From PALSA-1196 sp036833805 (GTDB lineage: Bacteria; Pseudomonadota; Gammaproteobacteria; Steroidobacterales; Steroidobacteraceae): a stretch of 64,000 bases of DNA. The notes under the pieces are model-generated. The model ran no database searches, was not told the origin of the DNA, and was given only the letters and a program-made list of their open reading frames with translations. Every line of letters starts with the position of its first letter. The first letter of the stretch is position 1. The translations under genes and the position numbers were made by a program. Shown here piece after piece: positions 37,271-45,965 of this stretch. The stretch covers positions 20,427-84,426 of the forward strand of contig DAITPA010000002.1 of assembly GCA_036833805.1 (NCBI GenBank). Reading direction: 5' to 3'.

Positions 37271-37560
37271 ATGAGCGTGAACAGCGGCGACACGTACAAC
37301 GATAAGGTCGTACGGCAATTTGCCATCATGACCCTGGTGTGGGCATCGTCGGCATGGCCGTCGGTGTCTTGAGCGCTGCGCAGCTGCACTGGCCGGCGTT
37401 GAACTTCGATATTCCCTGGCGCAACTACAGCCGGCTGCGTCCGCTGCACACCAACGCCGTGATCTTCGCGTTCGGCGGCTGCGCGTTCATCGGGACTTCG
37501 TATTACGTCGTGTAGCGTACCAGCCATGTGCGCCTGTTCAGCGACAAGGCCGCGCGCTGA
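37271..37560 (+). pseudogene. ccoN: Decayed 5' fragment of cbb3 cytochrome oxidase subunit I
   Basis: Frame 1 from ATG 37271 reads YNDKVVRQFAIMTLVW. One G is missing from the following TGGGGC, and the adjacent frame continues GIVGMAVGVLSAAQLHWPAL then LRPLHTNAVIFAFGGCAFIG, all strongly CcoN-like. A TAG replaces the expected Gln codon after TSYYVV, followed by RTSHVRLFSDKAAR and a stop. So about 95 codons of the N-terminus remain, with a frameshift, a nonsense codon and loss of the remaining four-fifths of the gene. No other cco gene is in the window. Confidence 0.85.
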
Positions 37561-37778
37561 CACCCGCCGATGCCTACTTTACTGGGTCTGGGATCACCAC
37601 CGAATGAACGATCCTGACACGCGACACCGCCAAGCGGAGAACGGCGCGCAGAATCGGCGCGTTGCTCCAGACGGAGCCGCGTCGCTCGCCGCCACCCGAT
37701 ATTTGATGAGCTATGTCCAGGGCTTTTGCGAGGCAAAGCGACAGGCCCGAGAATTGCGTCCTCATGCGTGGACTTAAG

Positions 37779-37870
37779 TGGCGGAGAGGGTGGGATTCGA
37801 ACCCACGAACACCCGTTAAGATGTTACTGGAATTCCAGTCCAGCGCCTTCGACCGCTCGGCCACCTCTCC
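37779..37870 (-). tRNA. tRNA-Ser (anticodon GGA)
   Basis: A 92-nt class II tRNA with acceptor stem GGAGAGG/CCTCTCC and an encoded CCA end. The anticodon stem CTGGA/TCCAG encloses the loop CTGGAAT, giving anticodon GGA (codons UCC/UCU). A long variable arm and the T-loop TTCGAAT are present. It lies between the ccoN remnant and the lipoprotein gene. Confidence 0.95.
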
Positions 37871-37922
37871 TTGATGAAAGTATACGGGCGCGCGCGGCCC
37901 CAGTTTTAGCATATTGCAACGC

Positions 37923-38228
37923 TTACGCCTGTGGAGGCTTCACGGCCTTCGGCACGACAAACGCCGGCGGTGAATCAAGGCAACGATCTGAGCGCGTGCG
38001 CGCTGGCGGCGGCGGCTGATTCAGATCGGGAATGTGCAGTGCTCCCTTGGTATCGGGAGCATTCAGCCCGATCGGCGTCTTCAAGGGCGCGATGCTTTGC
38101 GCTTTCGCATAGAGCTGCGGATCGTTGCAGGTATAATTTTTGCCCGAATGCCGATGGAAGAAATGGCAGCCGCAGAGCGCAACGAGCGCAAGCGCAGCAA
38201 ACATGCGTGGCAGCCAAATGACTCTCAT
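37923..38228 (-). CDS. Short BamC-like lipoprotein
   Basis: A 101-residue lipoprotein with signal peptide RVIWLPRMFAALALVALCGC (lipidated Cys21). The mature part, YAKAQSIAPLKTPIGLNAPDTKGALHIPDL, resembles the extended N-terminal segment by which BamC binds BamD in the outer-membrane assembly complex. The two globular helix-grip domains of BamC are absent. It lies directly downstream of dapA, where bamC normally is, so it is probably a reduced BamC. Homology is inferred from the short motif and position. Confidence 0.65.
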   Translation of the reverse strand: MRVIWLPRMFAALALVALCGCHFFHRHSGKNYTCNDPQLYAKAQSIAPLKTPIGLNAPDTKGALHIPDLNQPPPPARTRSDRCLDSPPAFVVPKAVKPPQA

Positions 38229-38239
38229 GGATTCTCCGC

Positions 38240-39273
38240 TCAAAATGAAACCCCCGCCGCGCGCGCGCTCGCGTGAACGGCGGCATGATACGTCGTTGCA
38301 AGCTCGGTGAGCGGCAAACGGATCCCCGCATCGATGAGCTCCATGCGCGCCAACAGCCACTTGGCGGGTATCGGATTCGCCTCGATAAAAAGGTCGCGAT
38401 GCAGGCCGGCAAGGCTCGCATCGAGCCTTGCCGCCGCAACACGTTCACCCGCTCCGGCCGCGGCGGCAAGATCCGCCATGGCCCGCGGCGCAATGTTCGC
38501 CGTCACCGAGATGACGCCCCGCGCACCCGCCAGCATCGCCTCGCGCGCTGTCGCATCATCGCCGCTCAGCACGAGGAAACCGTCTGCGCAGGAATCCAGG
38601 AGCTCGCGCACCCGGCTGACCTGCGCCACCGCCTCTTTGATGCCCACAATCCCGGAAAGTTGCGCCAGCCGAGCCACCGTCGACGGCAGCATATCGACCG
38701 CGGTTCGCGCGGGCACGTTATAGAGAACGACGGGCAGCGGGGTGCTTTCCGCCACCGCCGCGAAGTGCCGGTACAGACCCTCCTGCGTCGGGCGGTTGTA
38801 CGCCGGCGTCACCACAAGGAGCGCATCGAGCGGCAGGCGCGACAGGTGCCGCACCCGTGCAACCGTCGCTGCGGTGCTGCTCGTGCCGGCGCCCGCCAAC
38901 ACCGGGATGCGGTGCTTGACGTGCTCACAGGCGTGGCGTGCGAGTTCGAAGATCTCCTCGTCNNNNNNNNNNNNNNNNNNNNNNNNNNNNNNNNNNNNNN
39001 NNNNNNNNNNNNNNNNNNNNNNNNNNNNNNNNNNNNNNNNNNNNNNNNNNNNNNNNNNNNNNTGCGGTGCTTGACGTGCTCACAGGCGTGGCGTGCGAGT
39101 TCGAAGATCTCCTCGTCGCTCAGGGATACGGATTCCCCGGTCGTGCCGCCGACGACGATGCCGTTCGTGCCGTTGTCCAGATGGAAGTCAAGGAGGCGCC
39201 GCCACGCCGGAAAATCGAGCGAGCCGTCCGGCCGCATGGGGGTAACGATGGCGACCAGAGAGCCGGAAAACAT
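38240..39273 (-). CDS. dapA: 4-hydroxy-tetrahydrodipicolinate synthase (split by an assembly gap)
   Basis: Condenses pyruvate and aspartate semialdehyde at the entry to lysine/diaminopimelate synthesis. Removing the 100 Ns and one copy of the flanking 55-bp duplication gives an uninterrupted 292-residue protein, the normal length. It has GGTTGES at 42-48, Tyr133 and Arg138 in LYNVPARTA, and the Schiff-base Lys161 in IVGIKEA. Thus the gene is intact in reality and only appears broken. It starts MFSGSLVAIVTPM at 39273 and is followed by the BamC-like lipoprotein gene. Confidence 0.95.
38908..39117. other. Assembly gap (100 N) flanked by a 55-bp duplicated contig end
   Basis: Bases 38963-39062 are N. 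The 55 bp before the gap (38908-38962) and after it (39063-39117) are identical, starting TGCGGTGCTTGACGTGCTCA. Merging them restores the dapA frame exactly. This is the pattern of two de Bruijn-graph contigs overlapping by k and scaffolded without merging; the true gap is zero. Confidence 0.95.
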
Positions 39274-39409
39274 TCACAAAATCCGCAAGCTACAGCAGGA
39301 GCGCGCGATGTTACGAGGCGATCCGCGGCTTAAGCAAGCGCGGTCGCAACCCGCCTTGGCACCCGCTAAACTCTGCACTCGAATAAAAGGACTGACGCCC
39401 GTCGACACG

Positions 39410-39940
39410 ATGAAGCAACACCTTGCGGTCTCAGCGATCGGCAGCGATCGCACAGGCATGGTCCACGACCTGACCCGCCTGGTCAGCGAGTGCGGCGGAA
39501 ACATTAGCGAAAGCCGTATGGCCGGCCTTGGATCCGAGTTCGCGATGCTGCTGCTCATCTCGGGCAACTGGCACGCGCTGGCGAAACTTGAGACCGAGCT
39601 GAAACGGCTCGCCGACTCAAGCGGCCTCATCCTGCACCTGAAGCGCACCGAGCCGCGCTCGGCGCGCACCGACATGCTGCCGTACTCGATCGACGTCGTC
39701 TGTCTCGACCAGACCGGCATCGTCTCGGGCCTGTCCGGATTCTTCTCGACCCGCAGCATCGACATCGCCGAAGTCTCAACGCGCAGCTACCCCGCCGCGC
39801 ACACCGGTGCGCCGATGTTTTCCGTGCAAATGATCGTCAACGTGCCCAGCCGCATTCACGTTGCACACCTGCGCGAAGAGTTCATGGAGTTCTGCGATTC
39901 CTTGAATCTCGATGCGATTCTCGAACCCGTGAAATCATGA
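39410..39940 (+). CDS. gcvR: GcvR-like ACT-domain regulatory protein
   Basis: A 176-residue protein with two ACT domains (about 5-80 and 92-170): LAVSAIGSDRTGMVHDLTRLVSECGGNI read over two segments, then IDVVCLDQTGIVSGLSGFF. In E. coli GcvR binds GcvA and represses the glycine cleavage operon. The gcvR-bcp-(dapA) arrangement is the gammaproteobacterial one and supports the assignment. The ATG at 39410 fits the family start but has no good ribosome site; its stop overlaps bcp as ATGA. Confidence 0.88.
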   Translation: MKQHLAVSAIGSDRTGMVHDLTRLVSECGGNISESRMAGLGSEFAMLLLISGNWHALAKLETELKRLADSSGLILHLKRTEPRSARTDMLPYSIDVVCLDQTGIVSGLSGFFSTRSIDIAEVSTRSYPAAHTGAPMFSVQMIVNVPSRIHVAHLREEFMEFCDSLNLDAILEPVKS

Positions 39941-40395
39941 AGGTCGGCGGCAAGGTCCCGAATTTCGAATTGCCTGCCACCGGCGGCGGGAGCTGGCGCC
40001 TGCAGGACGCCGCCGGCAAGAAGCTCGTGATTTACTTCTATCCGAAAGACATGACTTCCGGCTGCACGCAAGAATCGCAGGACTTTCGCGCTCTGTATCC
40101 GGCGCTTGCGAAGGGCGGCGTCGAGATCGTCGGCGTGTCGAAGGACAGCCTCGCATCGCATGAGAAGTTCAAGGCGCGCGAGAAGCTGCCATTTCAACTT
40201 CTCGCCGATGTGGATGCGAAGGTCTGCAAGCTCTTTGACGTCATCCACGAGAAGAGCATGTTCGGCCGCAAATATTTGGGGGTGGTGCGCAGCACCTTCC
40301 TTCTCGATGCAGCAGGAGTGCTCAAGCGTGAGTGGCGCAAAGTAAAGGTTCCGAGGCACGCGGAAGAAGTTCTTGAAGCGGCGCAGTCTCTCTGA
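39937..40395 (+). CDS. bcp: Peroxiredoxin of the BCP/PrxQ family
   Basis: Thiol peroxidase of 152 residues with the peroxidatic Cys43 in DMTSGCTQES. The resolving cysteine found five residues later in E. coli Bcp is replaced (Gln48). Another cysteine, Cys98 in DAKVCKLFD, could serve instead, or the enzyme may act as a one-Cys type. It overlaps gcvR by 4 nt and is followed by the PIN-PhoH gene. Confidence 0.93.
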   Translation: MKVGGKVPNFELPATGGGSWRLQDAAGKKLVIYFYPKDMTSGCTQESQDFRALYPALAKGGVEIVGVSKDSLASHEKFKAREKLPFQLLADVDAKVCKLFDVIHEKSMFGRKYLGVVRSTFLLDAAGVLKREWRKVKVPRHAEEVLEAAQSL

Positions 40396-40450
40396 GCCGG
40401 GTCCGGCCGCCGCCGGCAGCGATCTCTCGCCCGAATCTTCGGTAGCCGCA

Positions 40451-41845
40451 ATGCGCCGTCTGTTCGTGCTCGACACTAACGTCCTGATGCACGATCCGAC
40501 CGCGATTTACCGCTTTGAAGAGCACGACGTATACCTGCCGATGGTGGTGCTCGAGGAGCTCGACGCGCATAAGAAAGGTCTTTCCGAGGCCTCGCGCAAC
40601 GTGCGCCAGATCAGCCGCTTTCTCGATGACATGATTCGCGGCGCGACCAAGGAGCGCATCGACACGGGTCTGCCGCTGCCAAGCTCCGATCCTGGCAATC
40701 ACGGCAAGAAGCAAGCAAGCGGTCGCCTCTTCTTCCAGACGCGCCAGTTGAAGAGCGTACTGCCGGACAGTCTGCCCGGCCAAAGCGTCGACAACGCGAT
40801 CCTCTCGCAGACGCTGGCGCTCGTCTCCGAGCATCCCGACGCGCGCGTGATCCTGGTGTCAAAGGACATCAACCTTAGGATCAAGGCGGCGGTCCTCGGC
40901 ATTCATGCGGAGGACTACTACAGCGACAAGACTATTGAAGATGCGGATATTCTCTACACCGGCGTCACCTCGCTTCCCGGGGATTTCTGGGAACAGCATG
41001 GCGAGAACATGCGCTCCTGGAAGGAAGCCGAGCGCACTTTCTACGAGTTGACAGGCCCCGCGGTGCGCGCCTGGCAGCCCAATCAATGCGTCTACGAGGA
41101 AAGTGTGCAAGGCATCGAGGCAATCGTGCGCCGCGTGGCGGGCGATACCGCAACTCTTGAGCTCATGCGCGACTACCGAAGCGCGCGCAACTCCGTCTGG
41201 GGCATCAACGCGAAGAACCGCGAGCAGAACTTCGCCTTGAATCTATTGATGGATCCGGAAGTGGATTTCGTGACGGTGCTGGGACCGGCGGGCACCGGCA
41301 AGACGTTGCTTGCGCTCGCCGCCGGACTCACGCAGACCCTTGAGACCAACCGCTTCGTCGAGATCATCATGACGCGCGTGACGATTCCCTTAGGCGAAGA
41401 CATCGGCTTCCTGCCCGGCACGGAGGAGGAGAAGATGGAGCCGTGGATGGGAGCTCTCATGGACAATCTTGAGGTCCTGACACAGAGCCAGGAAGGCGGC
41501 ACCTGGGGCCGCGCGGCAACCAACGATCTCTTGCGTAACCGCATCAAGATCCGCTCCTTGAACTTCATGCGCGGCCGCACGTTCCTGAACCGCTACATCA
41601 TTCTCGATGAGGCCCAGAACCTCACCCCCAAGCAGATGAAGGCCCTCGTCACGCGCGCCGGCCCCGGCACAAAGCTCGCCTGCCTCGGCAACATCGCGCA
41701 GATCGACACGCCTTATCTCAGCGAGATGACTTCGGGGCTGACCTATGTCGTCAACCGCTTTCGCGGCTGGGCGCATTCCGGCCATATCACGCTCGTGCGC
41801 GGGGAGCGTTCGCGCCTTGCCGAATACGCTTCGGATATCCTCTAG
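40451..41845 (+). CDS. PIN domain-PhoH ATPase fusion (PhoH2-like)
   Basis: A 464-residue protein with an N-terminal PIN nuclease domain (MRRLFVLDTNVLMHDPTAI, VVLEELDAHK, acidic Asp/Glu pattern) and a C-terminal PhoH ATPase domain. The ATPase has Walker A GPAGTGKT at about 278-285 and Walker B IILDEAQN. Proteins of this architecture have been described as RNA helicase/nucleases (PhoH2). I prefer the ATG at 40451; a TTG at 40373 overlapping bcp would add 26 unconserved residues. Confidence 0.9.
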   Translation: MRRLFVLDTNVLMHDPTAIYRFEEHDVYLPMVVLEELDAHKKGLSEASRNVRQISRFLDDMIRGATKERIDTGLPLPSSDPGNHGKKQASGRLFFQTRQLKSVLPDSLPGQSVDNAILSQTLALVSEHPDARVILVSKDINLRIKAAVLGIHAEDYYSDKTIEDADILYTGVTSLPGDFWEQHGENMRSWKEAERTFYELTGPAVRAWQPNQCVYEESVQGIEAIVRRVAGDTATLELMRDYRSARNSVWGINAKNREQNFALNLLMDPEVDFVTVLGPAGTGKTLLALAAGLTQTLETNRFVEIIMTRVTIPLGEDIGFLPGTEEEKMEPWMGALMDNLEVLTQSQEGGTWGRAATNDLLRNRIKIRSLNFMRGRTFLNRYIILDEAQNLTPKQMKALVTRAGPGTKLACLGNIAQIDTPYLSEMTSGLTYVVNRFRGWAHSGHITLVRGERSRLAEYASDIL

Positions 41846-41915
41846 GCGCCGGCGGTGCGAAACTCCCTCGCCGGCGGCTGGTCCAAGCTCAGGGCCTAGC
41901 GCCCGCAAGGATCTC

Positions 41916-43385
41916 ATGCGACCCCTGGTAAAGCTCCTCCTTCCTACCCTCGCCGCAGGCTTGACAGTCGCGACCGGGATCGTCAGTGCCCAGACGCAAA
42001 CCGAGCTGCCGGAGATCGGTAACCCTGCCGGGGCCATGATTTCGGTGAACGAGGAGCGGCAGCTCGGAGAGATGATCGTGCGCCAGCTGCGCGATCAGAA
42101 CCGCCTCATCGATGACCCCGAAGTCGACGAGTACGTGCAGTCGCTTGGGCTGCGCCTGGCTTCGCAGGCATCCGACCCCGCCACCCGCCGCTTCCAGTAC
42201 TTTACGCTGCGTGAAGCGGGAATCAACGCCTTTGCGCTCCCCGGCGGCTTCATCGGGCTTAATTACGGGACCGTTCTTGCCAGCCGGAATGAGTCGGAGC
42301 TCGCAAGCGTGCTCGCCCACGAGACGGCGCACGTCACGCAACGCCATATCGCGCGCGAGATCAACGCGCAGAGCAAGCAGGGCCTGGTGACCGCGGCCAC
42401 GATTCTCGCTGCCATCCTCATCGGCGTAGCCGGCGGCGGCAGCGCCATGGAGGGCGCGATCGCCGCCGCCCAGGGTGCGGCCGTGCAGCAGCAAATCAAC
42501 TTCACACGCACCCAGGAATACGAGGCGGATCGCGTTGGCATCGGTTTTCTCGCCTCAGCGGGCTTCGATCCTAACGGCATGGCGAATTTCTTCGAGGCCA
42601 TGAGCCGCCAAGAAGGGTTAAACGGCGCCTGGATACCGGAGATGCTGCGTGATCACCCGGTGACCGGCAATCGCGTCGCCGAGGCGCGCGCGCGCGCCGC
42701 GCAATACGAGCGCCGCAAGTCTCCGCAGTCGGTGGGCTACTCGCTCATCAAGGAACGGCTGCGGGTGCTGACCACCCCACGCGAGGAGCTCACCCATCTC
42801 TATACCGAAATCGGCGCTGAGCACGAGCCGGAGCTCGATAAGAACTATGGGCGTGCGCTTACTCTCATGGCCATCGGACGCCCGGCCGAGGCCGTTAAAA
42901 TCCTGCAGCCGCTCGTCGAACGCCATCAGGGCAACACTCTTCTGTACGGCGCCCTGGGTCAGGCGCAGATGGAGGCGCAGCAGACGGGAGAGGGCCTGGC
43001 AACCTTCGAGCACGCGCTTGCGCTCTTTCCGCGCAATGTGCCGCTCAGCATCCGCTACGCCGGCGGACTGATGTCGGCCGGGCGCGCCGCGGAGGCGCAT
43101 GTACTCTTGCTCGACCTCTTCAATAATATCGATCCCACACCGCCGCAGATTCGCCTGACCGCACGGGCCGCAAGCGCCGCGGGGGATGCGGGAGATGCGT
43201 ACTACTACATGAGCGAGTACCACATCTCGAACGGCGATCTGACGATGTCCGTGCAGCAGCTGCAGCTTGCCCTGACCGCGCCGAACCTGACCGTCGTGCA
43301 GAAAGAGCGCTACCAGGCGCGCCTTGATGAGATCCGCGATTACCTTGCGACCGCGCGCATGCAGCGCACGAGCAATAACCAGTAA
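41916..43385 (+). CDS. bepA: Periplasmic M48 metalloprotease with TPR domain (BepA-like)
   Basis: A 489-residue exported protein with signal peptide VKLLLPTLAAGLTVATGIVSA. The zinc motif HETAH is at 135-139 and the third ligand lies in EYEADRVGIGF near residue 204. A C-terminal tetratricopeptide region (about 310-480) follows. E. coli BepA promotes LptD maturation and degrades stalled outer-membrane proteins. A homologue with similar architecture is likely here; the gene symbol is by family. AAGGAT precedes the ATG. Confidence 0.88.
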   Translation: MRPLVKLLLPTLAAGLTVATGIVSAQTQTELPEIGNPAGAMISVNEERQLGEMIVRQLRDQNRLIDDPEVDEYVQSLGLRLASQASDPATRRFQYFTLREAGINAFALPGGFIGLNYGTVLASRNESELASVLAHETAHVTQRHIAREINAQSKQGLVTAATILAAILIGVAGGGSAMEGAIAAAQGAAVQQQINFTRTQEYEADRVGIGFLASAGFDPNGMANFFEAMSRQEGLNGAWIPEMLRDHPVTGNRVAEARARAAQYERRKSPQSVGYSLIKERLRVLTTPREELTHLYTEIGAEHEPELDKNYGRALTLMAIGRPAEAVKILQPLVERHQGNTLLYGALGQAQMEAQQTGEGLATFEHALALFPRNVPLSIRYAGGLMSAGRAAEAHVLLLDLFNNIDPTPPQIRLTARAASAAGDAGDAYYYMSEYHISNGDLTMSVQQLQLALTAPNLTVVQKERYQARLDEIRDYLATARMQRTSNNQ

Positions 43386-43460
43386 CTGCCGCGTGCGCGG
43401 GCAAGGCGGACGTTCGAGGCTGCTACACTACACGCCCGTACTCGCCCGCATGAGCGCCGC

Positions 43461-44363
43461 ATGAGCCGACCCGCCCGAGTCAGGACCGCAGCTTTTGCCT
43501 TAGCGCTTGTCTGTCTCGCGGTCGCGGGCTGCGCCTCCCAGGCGCCACTGAAGCGCGACCCGCGCGATCCACTGGAGCGGGTCAATCGCGTTACCTTCGC
43601 GTTCAATGACAAGGTCGACAAGGCGTTCACCAAGCCCGTGGCACGCACCTATCGCAGGGTAACGCCGCACTTCGTACAGACGGGCGTCTCCAACTTCATG
43701 GACAACATCAATTATCCGGTTACGATCGTGAACGATCTGTTGCAGGCGAAATTCAAGCCTGCGGTTTCGGACACCGGCCGCTTTCTCCTCAACAGCACCG
43801 TCGGCATCGGCGGACTCTTTGATCCAGCAAGCGACGCGGGTCTTGATAAGAACGACCAGGATCTAGGGCTCACCTTGGGCAAATGGGGCATCCATCAAGG
43901 CGCCTATATCGTCCTGCCGATCATCGGTCCGTCAAGCGTGCGCGACGGCTTCGGAAGATTGGGCGATGCATTTGTCACGCCACAGAATTACATCACCAAC
44001 AATTGGGTACGTTATGGCCTCGACGGCCTCTACTATCTTGATGTGCGCGCGCGCCTCCTCGATGTTGAAGGCGCGCTCGATAGCGTCTACGACCGCTATG
44101 CGGTGCTGCGCAGCGTCTATCTGCAGCGCCGTCAGTATAAGGTGACCGAGGGGGCGGAGCCCGACGATGCGCCGCTTGATGAACCGCCGCTTGATCCGGA
44201 CTTGACGCCCGACGATGCGGCCGCGAAGCCAAAAGCGGGGGCCAAGTCTGATACGGCGGCTAAGCCGGAGCCGGGCGCTAAACCGGGTGCTGCTGGCGCA
44301 AAGCCCGACGCGGCAATGAAGCCCGATCCGAGCGATAGTACGCAGGCGCCGAGCCAGCCGTAG
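43461..44363 (+). CDS. mlaA: Outer-membrane phospholipid transport lipoprotein MlaA (VacJ)
   Basis: Removes phospholipids from the outer leaflet and passes them to MlaC. The lipobox LAVAGC puts the lipidated Cys at 24. The conserved core includes DPLERVNRVTFAFNDKVDKA, GRFLLNSTVGIGGLFDPAS and GPSSVRDGFG. The C-terminal about 65 residues are an Ala/Lys/Pro/Asp-rich tail of AKP-type repeats, probably disordered. It is near, but convergent to, the mlaFEDCB operon. Confidence 0.96.
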   Translation: MSRPARVRTAAFALALVCLAVAGCASQAPLKRDPRDPLERVNRVTFAFNDKVDKAFTKPVARTYRRVTPHFVQTGVSNFMDNINYPVTIVNDLLQAKFKPAVSDTGRFLLNSTVGIGGLFDPASDAGLDKNDQDLGLTLGKWGIHQGAYIVLPIIGPSSVRDGFGRLGDAFVTPQNYITNNWVRYGLDGLYYLDVRARLLDVEGALDSVYDRYAVLRSVYLQRRQYKVTEGAEPDDAPLDEPPLDPDLTPDDAAAKPKAGAKSDTAAKPEPGAKPGAAGAKPDAAMKPDPSDSTQAPSQP

Positions 44364-44374
44364 ACTGCGGACGA

Positions 44375-44578
44375 TTATTCGCTGGTCGTGTCCTTCTGCA
44401 AGAAGCCGAGCATTCCGTGCCGGTTGATCCCGACCGTGAACTCGCGAATGCCACCCCCGGGCATGCGCAACAAGGTGAACCCGTCACGCGCAAGGACCTT
44501 CGCGCACTTCTTCCATTCCGCGTCGGTATTGAACCTGAGCGGCAGCGACTCGTGCGATTCGGACGCAGCCGAAAGCAC
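44375..44578 (-). CDS. Small hypothetical protein
   Basis: A 67-residue frame with a GTG start: LRFNTDAEWKKCAKVLARDG, then MPGGGIREFTVGINRHGMLGF. It looks like a small alpha/beta domain with a balanced composition, so it may be real; no family is recognised. It lies 12 nt from the convergent mlaA stop. Confidence 0.45.
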   Translation of the reverse strand: MLSAASESHESLPLRFNTDAEWKKCAKVLARDGFTLLRMPGGGIREFTVGINRHGMLGFLQKDTTSE

Positions 44579-44961
44579 GGCGGATGAAAAAAATCCGTGG
44601 TGCGCTTGCTGCGGCCTGCCCCTTAAGCGCGGCTACCTGCGCAGCCGCGTGGAGCGCCGTGTCCCAGGCGGCGCGGCAATTGGCCGTGCGCGTGATGCTG
44701 CCGCAACCCTCCAAGCGGGGCGCGTTCTTCAGCGCGCGTGACTGCAGCTGCATTGCGCACGGCTTGCGGCTTGAGCCTCCGACGATGAGAATACTGACGC
44801 CGCGGTGACGGCGAGGGCGGCGAGCACGCCGAGACTGTGCGTAATCTTTAGAGTTATGGTCCCATCGCTAGGCATGGGCAGAATATTGAAGACTGAAGCC
44901 GCCGCCGTCAGTCGGCTGTCGAGGCGGAAATCGGTCTCCGCGGTCCGGATGCGTCGTCAGG
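44579..44961. other. Intergenic region without a clear gene
   Basis: About 380 nt between the small hypothetical gene and mlaB. A plus-strand frame from 44584 (MKKIRGALAAACPLSAATCA) has a signal-peptide-like start but no ribosome site or family match, and I do not call it. Nothing else identified. Confidence 0.4.
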
Positions 44962-45321
44962 CTACTCCGCCAGGCGAACCGCGGGTTTTATCGTAAGCCC
45001 TGGATTTAAAAGAGTATCAACGTTACTTAACTGGGCGACCGCACGGATCGGCGCCGGCAGCGCCTTAAAGCAAATGCTGCGTCCATGGCGCTTGGCCAGC
45101 GCAAGCCAGTCAAGCAGCACAGCAAGCCCCGCGCTGTCTGCCTCGGTGACTTTGCTGCAGTCCATTTCGAGTGGGGCATCGCCGCTCATCTCGATGAGGC
45201 GGCGGCCGGCGGCGCGCGCGTTCTTCGCCGTGGCAAAGGTGAGTGCCCCGCGCACTTCGACTTGCCCCGTCCGCAGGTCGACGATTTCCACCGCTGCTTG
45301 CGTCGCTTCAGGCAACGGCAT
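44962..45321 (-). CDS. mlaB: STAS-domain protein MlaB
   Basis: Cytoplasmic accessory subunit that stabilises the MlaFE transporter. The 119-residue product has a single STAS domain with MDCSKVTEADSAGLAVLLDWL at about 53-73, including the conserved Ser. Its ATG overlaps the mlaC TGA by one base (TGATG), so it is the last gene of the mlaFEDCB operon. Confidence 0.93.
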   Translation of the reverse strand: MPLPEATQAAVEIVDLRTGQVEVRGALTFATAKNARAAGRRLIEMSGDAPLEMDCSKVTEADSAGLAVLLDWLALAKRHGRSICFKALPAPIRAVAQLSNVDTLLNPGLTIKPAVRLAE

Positions 45322-45965
45322 CAACCCTTGCCGGGGGGCTTGTCGGCGGCGGGAACGTCACCGGGCTTGCCGCCGCTTTGCATGCGGCTGATCACCTCAT
45401 CGAGTCCCTTCTGGTCGATCTCGGAGCCGAAGTCCTCGCGAAAACTCTTCACGTAGCTGATGCCGTCGATCACCACATCCCAGGCCTTCCAGCCGTCGGG
45501 CCCCTTACGCATGCTGTAGTTGACCGGCACGGTGCTGCCGTTGTCGCGCTTCACCTCGGTACGTACCGTCGTACGGTCGGCGTCGGCGCCGAGCTTCGCG
45601 GGGAATACTTTGAGACGATCGCCGGTAAAGTTAACGAGCGACTTGCCGTAGTTGGCAATCATCGAGTGGTAGAAGGCGTCGATGAAGCGCTTCCTCTGCT
45701 CAGGGGTCGCATCGCGCCAATGCATGCCCAGCACGAGTCTGGCTGCATACTCGGTATCAAAATGTGGCAGCAGATCCTTCTCCACGAGCGCATCGATCTT
45801 TGACGGGTCTTTGCGGTACTCGGCGCGGTTCGCATCCAGCTCCGTCAGCATATCCCGCGCGGCCTTCTCAAGCAGCGCCGCCGGATCCGCGGCATTCGCA
45901 TTCTGCGCGATGGCGACGCTTGCGCCCAATACCATGCAAGCCGTGAGTGCGATGAAGAATTTCAT
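45321..45965 (-). CDS. mlaC: Periplasmic phospholipid-binding protein MlaC
   Basis: Shuttles phospholipid between MlaA and the inner-membrane MlaFEDB complex. The 214 residues begin with a signal peptide KFFIALTACMVLGASVAIAQ. The family pattern is clear: RFIDAFYHSMIANYGKSLVNF, VNYSMRKGPDGWKAWDVVIDGISYVKSFR in two pieces. The C-terminal tail is Gly/Pro/Lys-rich. Its start overlaps the mlaD stop by 4 nt. Confidence 0.95.
   Translation of the reverse strand: MKFFIALTACMVLGASVAIAQNANAADPAALLEKAARDMLTELDANRAEYRKDPSKIDALVEKDLLPHFDTEYAARLVLGMHWRDATPEQRKRFIDAFYHSMIANYGKSLVNFTGDRLKVFPAKLGADADRTTVRTEVKRDNGSTVPVNYSMRKGPDGWKAWDVVIDGISYVKSFREDFGSEIDQKGLDEVISRMQSGGKPGDVPAADKPPGKG

Noticed and set aside
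38908..39117. 55-bp direct repeat as a real duplication or target site
   Set aside because: Identical copies abut an artificial 100-N gap and collapsing them restores dapA; it is an assembly artefact.
44584..44808. Plus-strand frame with a signal-peptide-like start (MKKIRGALAAACPLS)
   Set aside because: No ribosome site, no family match, and overlapping frames of similar quality exist on the other strand.
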